From an uncultured Erwinia sp. (GTDB taxonomy: Bacteria > Pseudomonadota > Gammaproteobacteria > Enterobacterales > Enterobacteriaceae): 54,690 nucleotides of DNA. The DNA lies in assembly GCA_913775305.1 (NCBI GenBank), contig CAJYIY010000049.1:1-54690 (forward strand), given 5' to 3'. This document shows, one piece after another, positions 16,996 to 25,449 of this stretch. The position numbers and the translations under genes were made by a program. Each line of letters begins with the position of its first letter. Position 1 is the first letter of the stretch. The notes below the pieces were generated by a model, which ran no database searches, was not told the origin of the DNA, and saw only the letters and a program-made list of their open reading frames with translations.

Positions 16996-17346
16996 GTGGC
17001 TGAGTTTTCCAACAGGCACGGACGGCAACGGCGGAATGTGCTGGCGCGCACGCCGTATCACCTGCACATTTCGCTGCGCCAGCCTTCTGACTTTACGCAC
17101 TGTGCTTATCGTTTTCCGAAGGGGCTGCGGGATCTTACTCTTGCTGGAACGCGTATTTTGTGGAATTTTTTTTCTAAATATATTTTTTTTGAAAAACAGT
17201 GCTTGTCACAATTGAGATATTATGAATCATTTATCCACGAAATTGACCAGATTCTCCCCATGTGTTATCTCATTGAAGAAGAAATCCTACTTAAATCATG
17301 GGGTAAAGACGACTTTATGCAATGCGTTGAACAAGGGAGATTCTGA
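16996..17346 (+). other. Unrecognised open frame, possibly gene debris
   Basis: The frame is open from before the GTG at 16996. Its first part (SSVPLTVAEFSNRHGRQRRNVLARTPYHLHISL) looks protein-like and GC-rich, whereas the second half after about residue 55 turns AT-rich and low-complexity. This suggests a truncated old gene joined to non-coding sequence. No ribosome site or conserved domain is seen. Confidence 0.3.
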
Positions 17347-17745
17347 CGAGAATGAAATTAAATAGTCATTTTGTGATTTAAGTAGAATTTTGATTCCGAT
17401 TTGGGTGCTATGTTATCAGCAGGTAACAAAGCGAAGAGGGCTAAATCTCTTTCGCCAGCAAATCGGGCATGGTGCAGGAGATCAATCTTTCATTTCGGGA
17501 CGCGTACCCGTGAAGGATACGTAAGATTTATGTTTTCAGTTAATTGAACAAAGAATATCAGGGGGAATGTCAGTTATTTTCATTGCCGTGCCAGGTGAGT
17601 TGTTTCGTATTTTTAAAATTAAACAGAACCGCTGACCCTGCTTAAAAGCGCCAGGAATAATCGTCTTCTCCTTCTATAAGGCGGAGAGGTATTACTTTTT
17701 TAAAAATCCAGCGGCTTACAAGTGATTTAATGAAAGGATAACGTT
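17347..17745 (+). promoter_or_regulatory. Long AT-rich leader/promoter region before the sugar porter
   Basis: Nearly 400 bp without a gene. It includes an imperfect hairpin GCGAAGAG ... CTCTTTCGC (about 17431-17455) and a partly repeated GTACCCGTGAAGGATACGTA segment (17506-17525). It ends in AAGGA upstream of ATG 17746. The length suggests regulated transcription. No known riboswitch was recognised. Confidence 0.35.
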
Positions 17746-19143
17746 ATGTCTTTGATGATGAATCTCAATGCGCAACAACGAAAACGACTACATCAGATAA
17801 CATTAGTCGCGACATTCGGTGGCCTGTTGTTTGGTTATGATACCGGGGTGATTAACGGTGCATTTTCTTCATTAAAAGAAAACATGGCCCTGACGCCGGA
17901 CACCGAAGGACTGGTAATGAGCGTGCTGCTGATTGGTGCCGCACTTGGCAGCATCGGCGGTGGTAAGCTGGCTGACTTCTTTGGCCGCAGAAAGTATCTT
18001 ATTTACCTCTCCTTTGTTTTCTTTATTGGCGCAATCTTATCCGCCGCCGCTCCAAATGTGACCAGCCTGCTGATTGCCCGATTTATCCTGGGTTTCGCCG
18101 TTGGGGGAGCATCGGTCACGGCACCAACCTTTATCTCGGAAGTGGCACCGACGGAAATGCGCGGCAGGTTAACCGGACTGAATGAGGTGGCTATCGTTAT
18201 TGGCCAACTGGCCGCTTTTGCGGTTAATGCGGTGATTGGCTTCGTCTGGGGACATTTGCCGGACGTCTGGCGCTATATGCTGCTGGTGCAGGCGCTGCCC
18301 TCTGTTTTCCTGTTGGTTGGTATGTGGCGCGCGCCGGAAAGTCCGCGCTGGTTAATCAGTAAAAATCGCCGGGAAGAAGCGCTGGCAATTCTAAAACAGA
18401 TCCGTCCTGAATCACGTGCGGTGCAGGAATACCAGGATATCATCACCTTAATTGAGATTGAAAAAGAGAAAAAGCTACATATCCAGAGTGCAACATCGGT
18501 GATCTTTAATACGCCGTGGATGATGAAACTGATACTGGTGGGTATTGTCTGGGCGGCATTACAGCAAACCACCGGGGTTAATGTCATTATGTATTACGGT
18601 ACGGAAATCCTCAGAACGGCCGGCTTCTCCGACAGAATGTCACTGATCTGTAACGTGCTGAACGGGGTTTTCTCCGTGGGCGGCATGATATTCGGCGTGA
18701 TGTATCTGGTCGACCGTTTCAAACGTAAGACATTGATTATCTCCGGTTTTGCTTTGATGGCCACGCTGCACCTGATTATCGCCGGTGCGGACTATTTCCT
18801 CGTGGGTGACATGAAAGCCACCGTTATCTGGCTGCTGGGGGCGATCTTCGTTGGCGTAATGCAGGGCACGATGGGCTTCCTGACCTGGGTGGTACTGGCT
18901 GAACTGTTCCCGTTAAAAGTTCGCGGTCTGTCGATGGGGATCTCGGTATTTTTTATGTGGGTCATGAACGCGATCGTTAGCTACCTGTTCCCGGTGCTTC
19001 AGGCAAAAATGGGGCTGGGTCCGGTCTTCCTGATCTTCGCGGTTATCAACTATCTGGCCATTCTGTTTGTCGTTAAGGCACTACCCGAAACCTCCAACAA
19101 ATCGCTGGAGCAGCTGGAAGCAGAACTGTCTGCCGGAAACTGA
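17746..19143 (+). CDS. MFS sugar:H+ symporter (sugar porter family)
   Basis: A 465-aa, 12-helix transporter with all sugar-porter marks: GYDTGVINGA in helix 1, GGKLADFFGRRK, RFILGFAVGGASVTAPTFISEVAPTEMRGRL, a PESPRWL loop, QQTTGVNVIMYY in helix 7 and PLKVRGLSMG near helix 10, ending PETSNKSLEQLE. Substrates in the family include myo-inositol, xylose, arabinose and galactose. This one most resembles IolT/YfiG-type porters, but the substrate is not certain. SD AAGGA. The next gene, a PTS EIIA protein, follows after 38 bp and is probably co-transcribed. Confidence 0.9.
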   Translation: MSLMMNLNAQQRKRLHQITLVATFGGLLFGYDTGVINGAFSSLKENMALTPDTEGLVMSVLLIGAALGSIGGGKLADFFGRRKYLIYLSFVFFIGAILSAAAPNVTSLLIARFILGFAVGGASVTAPTFISEVAPTEMRGRLTGLNEVAIVIGQLAAFAVNAVIGFVWGHLPDVWRYMLLVQALPSVFLLVGMWRAPESPRWLISKNRREEALAILKQIRPESRAVQEYQDIITLIEIEKEKKLHIQSATSVIFNTPWMMKLILVGIVWAALQQTTGVNVIMYYGTEILRTAGFSDRMSLICNVLNGVFSVGGMIFGVMYLVDRFKRKTLIISGFALMATLHLIIAGADYFLVGDMKATVIWLLGAIFVGVMQGTMGFLTWVVLAELFPLKVRGLSMGISVFFMWVMNAIVSYLFPVLQAKMGLGPVFLIFAVINYLAILFVVKALPETSNKSLEQLEAELSAGN

Positions 19144-19181
19144 ACGCGTGCCGGTGGGGATTAAAAAAAAGGAGGCAGACT

Positions 19182-19613
19182 ATGATTGATAATATTACCG
19201 TTGAAAACCTGCATCTCGGGCGGCAGGCGAAAAATAAAGCCGAAGTTTTAGCGATGGTCGGCAGAGAGTTTAAGGAAAAAGGATATGTGAACCAGGATTG
19301 CGTTGAGTTTCTGAATGCAAGAGAGCATCAGGTATCGACTTTTTTAGGCAACGGAATAACGCTGCCGCATTTGCCGAAATCGGAAAACCATATCATTGTC
19401 AAAACCGGTATCGAGATTTTTCAGTTCCCGGATGGCGTGATCTGGGACAGAAATAACGTGATGTTTATTGCAATTGGCGTTGTGGCAAAGGAAAAAGAAC
19501 ACATCGATGTCCTGCGTGATGTGGCTTCAATATTCAGCGACGAAATTATCTCCAATGCCCTGTCACTGATATCCAGCGAAAAGGATTTCCTGAGAATTCT
19601 TAACCGGAAATAA
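19182..19613 (+). CDS. Stand-alone PTS EIIA domain, mannitol/fructose type
   Basis: A 143-aa single-domain protein of the PTS_EIIA_2 family. The active-site His lies in GNGITLPHLPKSE (about residue 66) and a late KEKEHIDVLRDVASIF segment matches the fold. Normally such domains accept phosphate from HPr and pass it to an EIIB/EIIC transporter. None is encoded nearby, and the partner gene is a non-PTS symporter. A regulatory role, phosphorylation-dependent control of the porter, is a plausible inference. SD AAGGAGG. A terminator follows directly. Confidence 0.88.
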   Translation: MIDNITVENLHLGRQAKNKAEVLAMVGREFKEKGYVNQDCVEFLNAREHQVSTFLGNGITLPHLPKSENHIIVKTGIEIFQFPDGVIWDRNNVMFIAIGVVAKEKEHIDVLRDVASIFSDEIISNALSLISSEKDFLRILNRK

Positions 19614-19620
19614 TTTTCTC

Positions 19621-19656
19621 ACCCATAGACACGTTCAGTATCTATGGGTTTTTTTC
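19621..19656 (+). terminator. Rho-independent terminator after the EIIA gene
   Basis: ACCCATAGA (19621-19629) pairs with TCTATGGGT (19641-19649), followed by seven more T to 19656. It closes the porter-EIIA unit. On the other strand it sits just past the stop of the small membrane protein gene. Confidence 0.88.
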
Positions 19657-19657
19657 A

Positions 19658-19816
19658 TTAGCTCATGCTCATGCCGACTAAAGTGTTCACCAGCCCTGCG
19701 GTCATCAGTACCACGCCGGGCACCAGGAAGTTAAGATCTTTCTTGCTATAAAATTGCGTCATTAAACCCAGCCCCACCGCAAACATAGGCAGGGAAATGA
19801 TGGAAAATGTCGACAT
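19658..19816 (-). CDS. 52-aa two-helix membrane protein
   Basis: A short gene: ATG at 19816-19814 preceded by an excellent GAAAGGAG ribosome site, and stop TAA at 19658. The product has two hydrophobic stretches (FSIISLPMFAVGLGLM and FLVPGVVLMTAGLVNTLVGM) joined by a charged hinge YSKKDLN. Codon use and the ribosome site argue that it is real. No family is recognised. It is convergent with the EIIA gene and may share the terminator at 19621-19656 in the reverse sense. Confidence 0.7.
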   Translation of the reverse strand: MSTFSIISLPMFAVGLGLMTQFYSKKDLNFLVPGVVLMTAGLVNTLVGMSMS

Positions 19817-20390
19817 GCTGGCTCCTTTCTCTATTGGGAATAATCCTATACTGACTTTTATTTTTTACCACCCTGATTAAAAAATATTTATCATTCTTTC
19901 TGGGTTTTTTGAAGGATTATCAATGAGTTGGTTGGTTTTTATTTCTATCATTTCGGCGTGAAACCTCAGCGTTACTGATGACTGATTCATCCGCTGATGC
20001 GGATGCAGGGCTCCCGGATGTCGCATGGCGTCATTTTTTCAATGTATCTGGACTCTCCTTTCCGGTTTTCCCTCTGTCGATTCTGGATATGGAATGATTT
20101 TATACCCCGAACTGGCCTTGCATTGCCGTGCGCTCACGCAAATATTGCACGCAGCAATACGAAAAACAGGAGATTTCTGGCTATTTCATCGTTCATTCGG
20201 TGGTAAACAGAGCGTGGTAAGAGCAGATTGATTCTCTGGAGGATGACGTTAACGCAGTATGCGTCATCTTAATTGAAAGCCAGGTTTTGCTTAACCCTGG
20301 ATCAGATCCCTGTGACAAGCACCTGTCCGATGTGAACAGCCGGCTGTCCGGCCATCATGCGCTGGCGGCAACTCGCCGCCATGTTTTTTA
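19817..20390. other. Intergenic stretch without a supportable gene
   Basis: AT-rich up to about 19970, then GC-richer with overlapping plus-strand frames (19997-20231) that lack ribosome sites and protein-like patterns. A 6-bp GC hairpin (GGCGGC at 20364-20369 with GCCGCC at 20375-20380) lies 10 bp past the cyclase stop and could help to end the minus-strand cyclase mRNA. Confidence 0.4.
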
Positions 20391-21404
20391 TTACTGCTGA
20401 TGCTTGCGGCGTATTTTATCCTCATACATGCTGCTGTCCGCATCGTGGATGGCGATATTTGGCGTGCAAACCAGCGGATTCGCCGCGACCACGCCCAGAC
20501 TGGCCCCGCCGTAATCAATCAGATTGTCCCGCAGTTCGTAACTTCCTGTCAGCTGTTGTGCCAGCTTCACTTTGAAGGTCAGCGTGTGATCGTCGTTGAC
20601 GGCATTAAGTTCCGGTCCCATGGTGGCTACGATGAATTCATCCCCGCCCAGACGACCAATAATGTCTTCCGGCCCCATCAGTTCGCGTAGCCGCTGAGCA
20701 ATTGACTGCAGCAGGCGATCGCCGCTTTCATGGCCGTAGCTGTCGTTAATCGCTTTAAAACCGTCGAGATCAACAAAGGCGACCAGTACCGAACGTTGTT
20801 CTGCGGCCGCGCTGGCAAACAGCTTCGGCAGGGTACTGAATACCCAGCGTCGGTTGGGCAGGCCGGTCAGTTCATCGGTCATGCTGACGGCTGTCAGCGC
20901 GTCATTGGCCTCACGCAGCTCCTGAAGCAGCTGTTCTTTACGAATATACTGCCCAATCAGTTCGGCAAACAGATGAATGATTTGTTCCGCACGCTCCGAC
21001 AGCGGTTGGCTGTGAGCGCTGACCGCGCAGAGCGTGCCGTACAGCACCCCGTCGCCCAGCATCACCGGCGTACTGAGATAGCTGGTGATGCCGAGTGCTT
21101 TAGCCGCTTCAGAATCGGGCCAGGTGCCGGGAACATCATCGGTGAAGCGACGGCCATCTTCCATCGCACGCTTACACAGTGTGTCCTGCCACGGCACCGT
21201 CAGACCTTCGGGGATCTGCATTTCCTGAGTATTGCGGACATAGCGGACATGCTGAAAACCTGCCACATCGTCAATATGTGTCAGGTAGGTTGATTCCATA
21301 TCGGTAACCAGTTGGAGCATTTCCAGCAGCTGGCGGACGAATCCTTCCAGCGTCTTTTCCGAGCCCAGCGCCATTGAAATACGTTCAATCAAGTTTTCGG
21401 ACAT
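20391..21404 (-). CDS. GAF-GGDEF diguanylate cyclase
   Basis: A 337-aa soluble protein. Residues about 10-155 form a GAF sensor domain (LGITSYLSTPVMLGDGVLYGTLCAVS), and residues 170-335 form a GGDEF domain with DELTGLPNRR, VDLDGFKAINDSYGHESGD and an intact RLGGDEF active site. It should make cyclic di-GMP from GTP. The RxxD inhibitory site expected five residues before GGDEF reads GPED, so product feedback at that site is probably lost. The GAF ligand is unknown. It is monocistronic and followed by a GC hairpin. Confidence 0.93.
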   Translation of the reverse strand: MSENLIERISMALGSEKTLEGFVRQLLEMLQLVTDMESTYLTHIDDVAGFQHVRYVRNTQEMQIPEGLTVPWQDTLCKRAMEDGRRFTDDVPGTWPDSEAAKALGITSYLSTPVMLGDGVLYGTLCAVSAHSQPLSERAEQIIHLFAELIGQYIRKEQLLQELREANDALTAVSMTDELTGLPNRRWVFSTLPKLFASAAAEQRSVLVAFVDLDGFKAINDSYGHESGDRLLQSIAQRLRELMGPEDIIGRLGGDEFIVATMGPELNAVNDDHTLTFKVKLAQQLTGSYELRDNLIDYGGASLGVVAANPLVCTPNIAIHDADSSMYEDKIRRKHQQ

Positions 21405-21861
21405 CGATCTTTTCCCGGGTGGTGAAATCAGGCATCGCCACTGTGATAGCAGGGGCTGAAAGTATCAATAACTTACAGGGAGCCTTCACGTTATATATCA
21501 ACGGACGGAAGTGTCTCACGCTATTAAATTCACAGAATTAATTAAGTTTTTAAAAGACAGCGAACAATGGCAGACGTCATGATAATCATCTGTAAAGGCC
21601 AGCCGTTCCGGGCGCGGGCAATCTGCGCCTGATGAGCATTCGTGTCGTAATTTGTCGGCGGGAGCGCCGGAACAAATCGACTTTATTGGGTAAAAACTGC
21701 GTAAATGTATTCAGAAATGCTTAGCTGGAGGTAAAAATTATGCAATTTATGCGGGTTATGATCAATACATAACCTTATCTGACCGACAGATTGTCGATTG
21801 ATGGCGTAATCGGATTCGGGACGTACAGCAGCGTGCCAGTCAGTAAGCTGACAGATATTCC
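21405..21861. other. Intergenic region without a gene
   Basis: 457 bp, AT-rich near 21470-21580 and 21720-21780. It should include the promoter of the cyclase gene at its left end. I see no frame, RNA gene or terminator that I can support. Confidence 0.4.
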
Positions 21862-21963
21862 TTACTGACTGCCGGGCATCGCCGCACCGGACGCAATAAA
21901 CCAGACCAAAAACGCCATAGCGGCAATAAAGATAACGGTGGGGGCTATTGCTCTTTTGTTCAA
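21862..21963 (-). CDS. Possible 33-aa single-helix membrane peptide
   Basis: A TTG at 21963, with AGG about 9 nt upstream, starts MNKRAIAPTVIFIAAMAFLVWF. This is a basic N-terminus followed by one strong membrane helix, then a short polar tail. It lies about 125 bp after the alpha/beta hydrolase gene on the same strand. It could be the last gene of that operon or chance coding. Confidence 0.35.
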   Translation of the reverse strand: MNKRAIAPTVIFIAAMAFLVWFIASGAAMPGSQ

Positions 21964-22087
21964 AGCTGCATACCTGTCAAGGGGCTGGAAGAGAGGTGCA
22001 CCGTTCAGATAAACGATACGCTGCGGCGATGATAGCACAGGCGCGGGGACTGGCGATCGCTGAAATGCAGCCGACCGCTGAGTTTTT

Positions 22088-22984
22088 TTACCGCCTCCTT
22101 TCCGGCTCCGCAGCCGCATCTGCACCCGGAATTTTTTTGCGGGCGTAAGCCGCCAGTAGCTGACGCTCGTTCTCATCCAGCTGTTGATAGAAGAAGCGCG
22201 CGGTGGCCTCCGCTACCTGCTGACGTTCCTGGTCAATAGTCACCAGATGATAGCTCTCTTCCAGTTGGATAAACGTCGTTTTGCCGCCGTAGTGGCGCTC
22301 AACATAGCGGGAATTGGAAATATCAGATACGTCGTCCTCACGTGCATGGATCACCAGCGCCGGGACCAGAGTGGTCGGCATCACTTTTTTGGCTTCTCCG
22401 GCCAGACGCAGTATTTCGCGCAGCATGACGCCCGGCGTATTAGTATGACCTGCGGCGGCGCTGTCGCCGCTTTGCAGCTTAAGCACGATGCGTTCGCGCA
22501 ATTGCTCGTTTTTGATGCCGTAAGGCGGTGCTTCCCGGAAATGATAGTGATTACGAAACAGCGGGATTTTCAGCAGTAGCGGCAGCATAAATGAAAACTT
22601 TGATACCGCCCAACCGTTACATTTTAGCGTAATGGCGTAGAGTGCCAGCCCGCGCATATCGGGGAAATGGTGGGCGAGGATAATCCCCATTGAGGCACCC
22701 GCCGACAGGCCTCCGGCGAAGACCTGATAACCCTCGTCGGTTAGCCGTTTAAATTCCCCGGCAATCGCTCGTAGCCAGTCCAGACGGTTGGTTTTCAGCA
22801 GTGCGTTCATATCCGAGCAGTGGCCCGGCAGCACGGGAATCGAAACGGTAAATCCATAACGGTGCAGACGCATCGCTATGGAGTCCATCTCCTTTGGGGT
22901 GCCGGTCAAACCGTGAATCAACAGCACGGCGATCCGGCTCCCCTGGTGAAAAATAGCAGTGGTCATGGTGCAGGGGGACTCCAT
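22088..22984 (-). CDS. Alpha/beta hydrolase (esterase/thioesterase type) of the FAS-like cluster
   Basis: A 298-aa cytoplasmic hydrolase. It has VLLIHGLTG (oxyanion region), the nucleophile elbow GGLSAGASMG with Ser near residue 95, an acidic residue in ALVIHAREDDVSD, and His in ESYHLVTID. It resembles monoacylglycerol lipase/carboxylesterase Est30-like enzymes. Its ATG overlaps the stop of the dehydratase-like gene by one base (TAATG), so the two are translationally coupled. In this context it may release or process the acyl product. It is the last sure gene of the minus-strand operon. A tail rich in Arg, Pro and Glu ends the protein. Confidence 0.85.
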   Translation of the reverse strand: MESPCTMTTAIFHQGSRIAVLLIHGLTGTPKEMDSIAMRLHRYGFTVSIPVLPGHCSDMNALLKTNRLDWLRAIAGEFKRLTDEGYQVFAGGLSAGASMGIILAHHFPDMRGLALYAITLKCNGWAVSKFSFMLPLLLKIPLFRNHYHFREAPPYGIKNEQLRERIVLKLQSGDSAAAGHTNTPGVMLREILRLAGEAKKVMPTTLVPALVIHAREDDVSDISNSRYVERHYGGKTTFIQLEESYHLVTIDQERQQVAEATARFFYQQLDENERQLLAAYARKKIPGADAAAEPERRR

Positions 22985-23406
22985 TAATTATCTGCCTGAT
23001 AAAACACTTTCAGCTGTCCACTGGCCAGCAAACGCGGCCCGCAGGTTACGTTGAAATCCAGCATGCTGAGGCCGGCCAGTTCAGTAGTGATGGCGACACA
23101 AATCAGCAGCGTTTCATCCATTTTGGCATCATCAAAGATTCGGTAATGATTGACGGAGGCCAGCAGTGCGGTCGCGGACGCCCGACCTGCGGCGGCATCA
23201 GTGCCTTTTAATCCACAGGCTGCCTGAGCAGCCAGCTCGACGTAACCGCACCGGTCCAGCAGGCCGTCTTCATTCAGTAACAAATGATCGCCATGCAGCG
23301 TGACGGATGCCTGCACCTGCTGGCCTTCCACGCTGAGGATGCTGTCGATACAGCACATCCCTTCACGGTGAGGGATCAGGCCCTGTGCGGGGACGGGAAA
23401 TGTCAT
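22984..23406 (-). CDS. Hotdog-fold 3-hydroxyacyl-ACP dehydratase-like protein (ApeP-like)
   Basis: A hotdog-fold protein of about 140 aa beginning MTFPVPAQGLIPHREGMCCIDSI. It has the IPHR.GM..ID start and the ELAAQAACGL central helix of FabA/FabZ-related 'ApeP' dehydratases from aryl-polyene and related clusters. Such enzymes dehydrate or bind 3-hydroxyacyl-ACP. Start ATG 23406 has GAGG seven bases upstream. A TTG at 23421 is less likely. It begins 17 bp after the acyl carrier protein stop and overlaps the hydrolase start. Confidence 0.8.
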   Translation of the reverse strand: MTFPVPAQGLIPHREGMCCIDSILSVEGQQVQASVTLHGDHLLLNEDGLLDRCGYVELAAQAACGLKGTDAAAGRASATALLASVNHYRIFDDAKMDETLLICVAITTELAGLSMLDFNVTCGPRLLASGQLKVFYQADN

Positions 23407-23423
23407 TCGTGCACCTCGCAAAA

Positions 23424-23684
23424 TCAGACGGCCTGGACCGTCGCGGTTTTGATGATGAACGCCTGCAGTTCACCCAGCGTTTTGATGCTGACCAGCTCGG
23501 TGTTTTTACCTATGTGGATGGCAAACGCTTTTTCAAAGGCTACGACCATATCGACCGCATCCAGACTGTCCAGGCCCAGATCCTCATACAGCCTGGCCTC
23601 AGGTAGCAGTTCGTTCTGCTCAAGTTCAAATTCTTCAGCCAGGACCTGATTAACTCTCTCTTTCAGTGCGTTCTTATCCATCAT
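23424..23684 (-). CDS. Acyl carrier protein
   Basis: An 86-aa protein with the phosphopantetheine attachment motif DLGLDSLDAVDMV (Ser about residue 39) and four-helix ACP spacing (ALKERVNQVLAEEFE, FEKAFAIHI). It would carry the growing acyl chain as a thioester. The start ATG 23684 has AAGGA eight bases upstream. An open frame extends to 23771 without a ribosome site. It is a second ACP dedicated to this cluster, distinct from housekeeping AcpP, and needs a phosphopantetheinyl transferase not encoded here. Confidence 0.93.
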   Translation of the reverse strand: MMDKNALKERVNQVLAEEFELEQNELLPEARLYEDLGLDSLDAVDMVVAFEKAFAIHIGKNTELVSIKTLGELQAFIIKTATVQAV

Positions 23685-23831
23685 ATTTTCCTTAATAACA
23701 GACTTGAAATCATGCCCCGCAGGGCACAACGATTGTTTTTCGTCGACTGTTCTGACCTGCCTGTGACTCATGCGGTGTTCACTTACCCTGTCGCGGTCGC
23801 CGCCTGCGACAGCACGGCGATCGGCGGCAAA

Positions 23832-25049
23832 TTAAAAACCTATTACCAGGCTGGCGTTGGTTCCGCCGAAACCCGCCGCGTTACACTGTGCAGTGGTCAG
23901 CGGCTGCTGCCGGGTTTCGGTGATGATATCCAGCTGCGATGTCTCTTCATCCGGGCCATCAAAGTTGATGTTGGCAGCCATAAAATCGTTTTTTGCCATC
24001 AGGCAGCTGTAAACCACCTGGGCCGCTCCGCTCATCCACAGTTCGTGGCCGGTCATTGATTTGGTTGAGGAGACCGGCACGCCGCGCGTACCGTAAATAT
24101 CGAGAATGTTTCCCGCTTCCATCGCATCGCCGAGCGGGGTTGATGTCGCATGCGCACAGAGATAGGAGATGTCCTGAGGCATCAGCCCGGCGTTTTTCAG
24201 CGCCATACGCATCGCCCGGCCCAGGCCCGTGCGGCTGGGGGCGACGATATTTTCCCCGTCGGAAGAGAAGCCGTAGCCAAGAATTTCCCCCCAGATCGTT
24301 GCTCGTCGCGCAACGGCAAGATCGTAGCGCTCCAGGATCAACACCGCCGCACCGCCGCCGGGCACCAGTCCATCACGGCTTTTGGCAAAGGGGCGACTGG
24401 CGGACTGTGGATTATCGATACGGGTTGAAAACGCGCCCAGGCCGTCAAAACTGCAGGTTGACTGCCAGTTAATCTCCTGCGCGCCGCCGCAGATCATCCG
24501 ATCCTGGCGCCCGAGCCTGATCAGATCTGCCGCCTGACCGATGGCGTGTCCGCTGCTGGCGCAGGCTCCGCTGATTGTCCAGCTGGCTCCCTGAGTACCG
24601 AGAATGGCGTTGAGGTTAATGGTGGTGGTGGAGGTCATCGCCTGAAACACCAGGCCGCTGCCCAGCAGAGAGGTGTTGCGCACTTCCTGCAGGCGATTAG
24701 CCTGTTCAATCCCGGCGAGCAGGCTGGAATCGCAGCCAAAAATCAGGCCGCTGCGATCGTTGCGGATATCGTCAGGGGAGAGGCCAGAATCATCCAGTGC
24801 GCAAAACGCCGCTTCGGCTGCCCACTCAACAAAAAGTGGCGTGGTCTTACGCTGCTTGCGGCTGAGGGGAAATCGGTGTGAAAAGGCTCTTATCGCACCG
24901 GTCAGCGGTGAGTTGAAACCTAATTCCTGGCGGATCGGGTCGATGACAATCCCTGAATGACCGTGATACAGCGAGTGAGTCACTTCATCAAGCGATGTTC
25001 CAATGCTGGAAATAATACCTAATCCTGTAATAGCAACCCGGTGTAACAT
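23832..25049 (-). CDS. Beta-ketoacyl-ACP synthase (KAS I/II-like)
   Basis: A 405-aa condensing enzyme with the complete Cys-His-His set: Cys in ISGACASSGHAIG, His in CAHATSTPLGD, and Lys-His in STKSMTGHELWMSGAA. Residues VAITGLGIISSIG start the thiolase fold. It condenses malonyl-ACP with an acyl starter by decarboxylative Claisen reaction. It is the first gene of the minus-strand operon. A 147-bp gap with a 7-bp hairpin (CTGTCGC/GCGACAG) separates it from the ACP gene, perhaps to uncouple expression. No chain-length factor partner is present, so it should work alone like FabB/FabF. Confidence 0.93.
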   Translation of the reverse strand: MLHRVAITGLGIISSIGTSLDEVTHSLYHGHSGIVIDPIRQELGFNSPLTGAIRAFSHRFPLSRKQRKTTPLFVEWAAEAAFCALDDSGLSPDDIRNDRSGLIFGCDSSLLAGIEQANRLQEVRNTSLLGSGLVFQAMTSTTTINLNAILGTQGASWTISGACASSGHAIGQAADLIRLGRQDRMICGGAQEINWQSTCSFDGLGAFSTRIDNPQSASRPFAKSRDGLVPGGGAAVLILERYDLAVARRATIWGEILGYGFSSDGENIVAPSRTGLGRAMRMALKNAGLMPQDISYLCAHATSTPLGDAMEAGNILDIYGTRGVPVSSTKSMTGHELWMSGAAQVVYSCLMAKNDFMAANINFDGPDEETSQLDIITETRQQPLTTAQCNAAGFGGTNASLVIGF

Positions 25050-25449
25050 ATCCGCCCCCTGTCTTTCTTATGAGATATTAATTTGGTGCGCAATGGCATT
25101 TTTTATTCGTAGTGGTATGGCTGTTTTTCTGCGATAGAATAGACCGAACCTACGCGCTTTTACTTTATCAATTTATCTCAGGGGGGGTAAATATAAAAAA
25201 ACACCTATTTAATTGCTGTTTAGAGTGCTTTCTCATTTCGAGCTGTTTTTTGTTTATCTTGTTTTTAAATGCCATTTTTATTTTTAATGGTTAGTGTTAG
25301 GTTAATTAAAATCCCCTGGTTGTGTTTCTGCTGTTTATGTTTAATTAATGGTTCTCTTCTAATGTAATAATTCTTTAATTTTAACCTGGGTTTAAATGAA
25401 TATCGCGTAGCGTATAAGCCCGATCTCAAATACGAAGGAGGTTAATCAA
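25050..25449. promoter_or_regulatory. AT-rich divergent promoter region of the FAS-like cluster
   Basis: 400 bp between the divergent ketosynthase and ketoreductase genes, much richer in A and T than the flanks, with many T-runs. It must hold both promoters. The small plus-strand frame 25112-25294 lacks a ribosome site and is not believable. Strong AT content suggests H-NS-type silencing, which is inference. Confidence 0.5.

Noticed and set aside
25112..25294. Small hydrophobic plus-strand frame in the FAS-like promoter region
   Set aside because: Hydrophobicity simply reflects T-rich DNA; no ribosome site.
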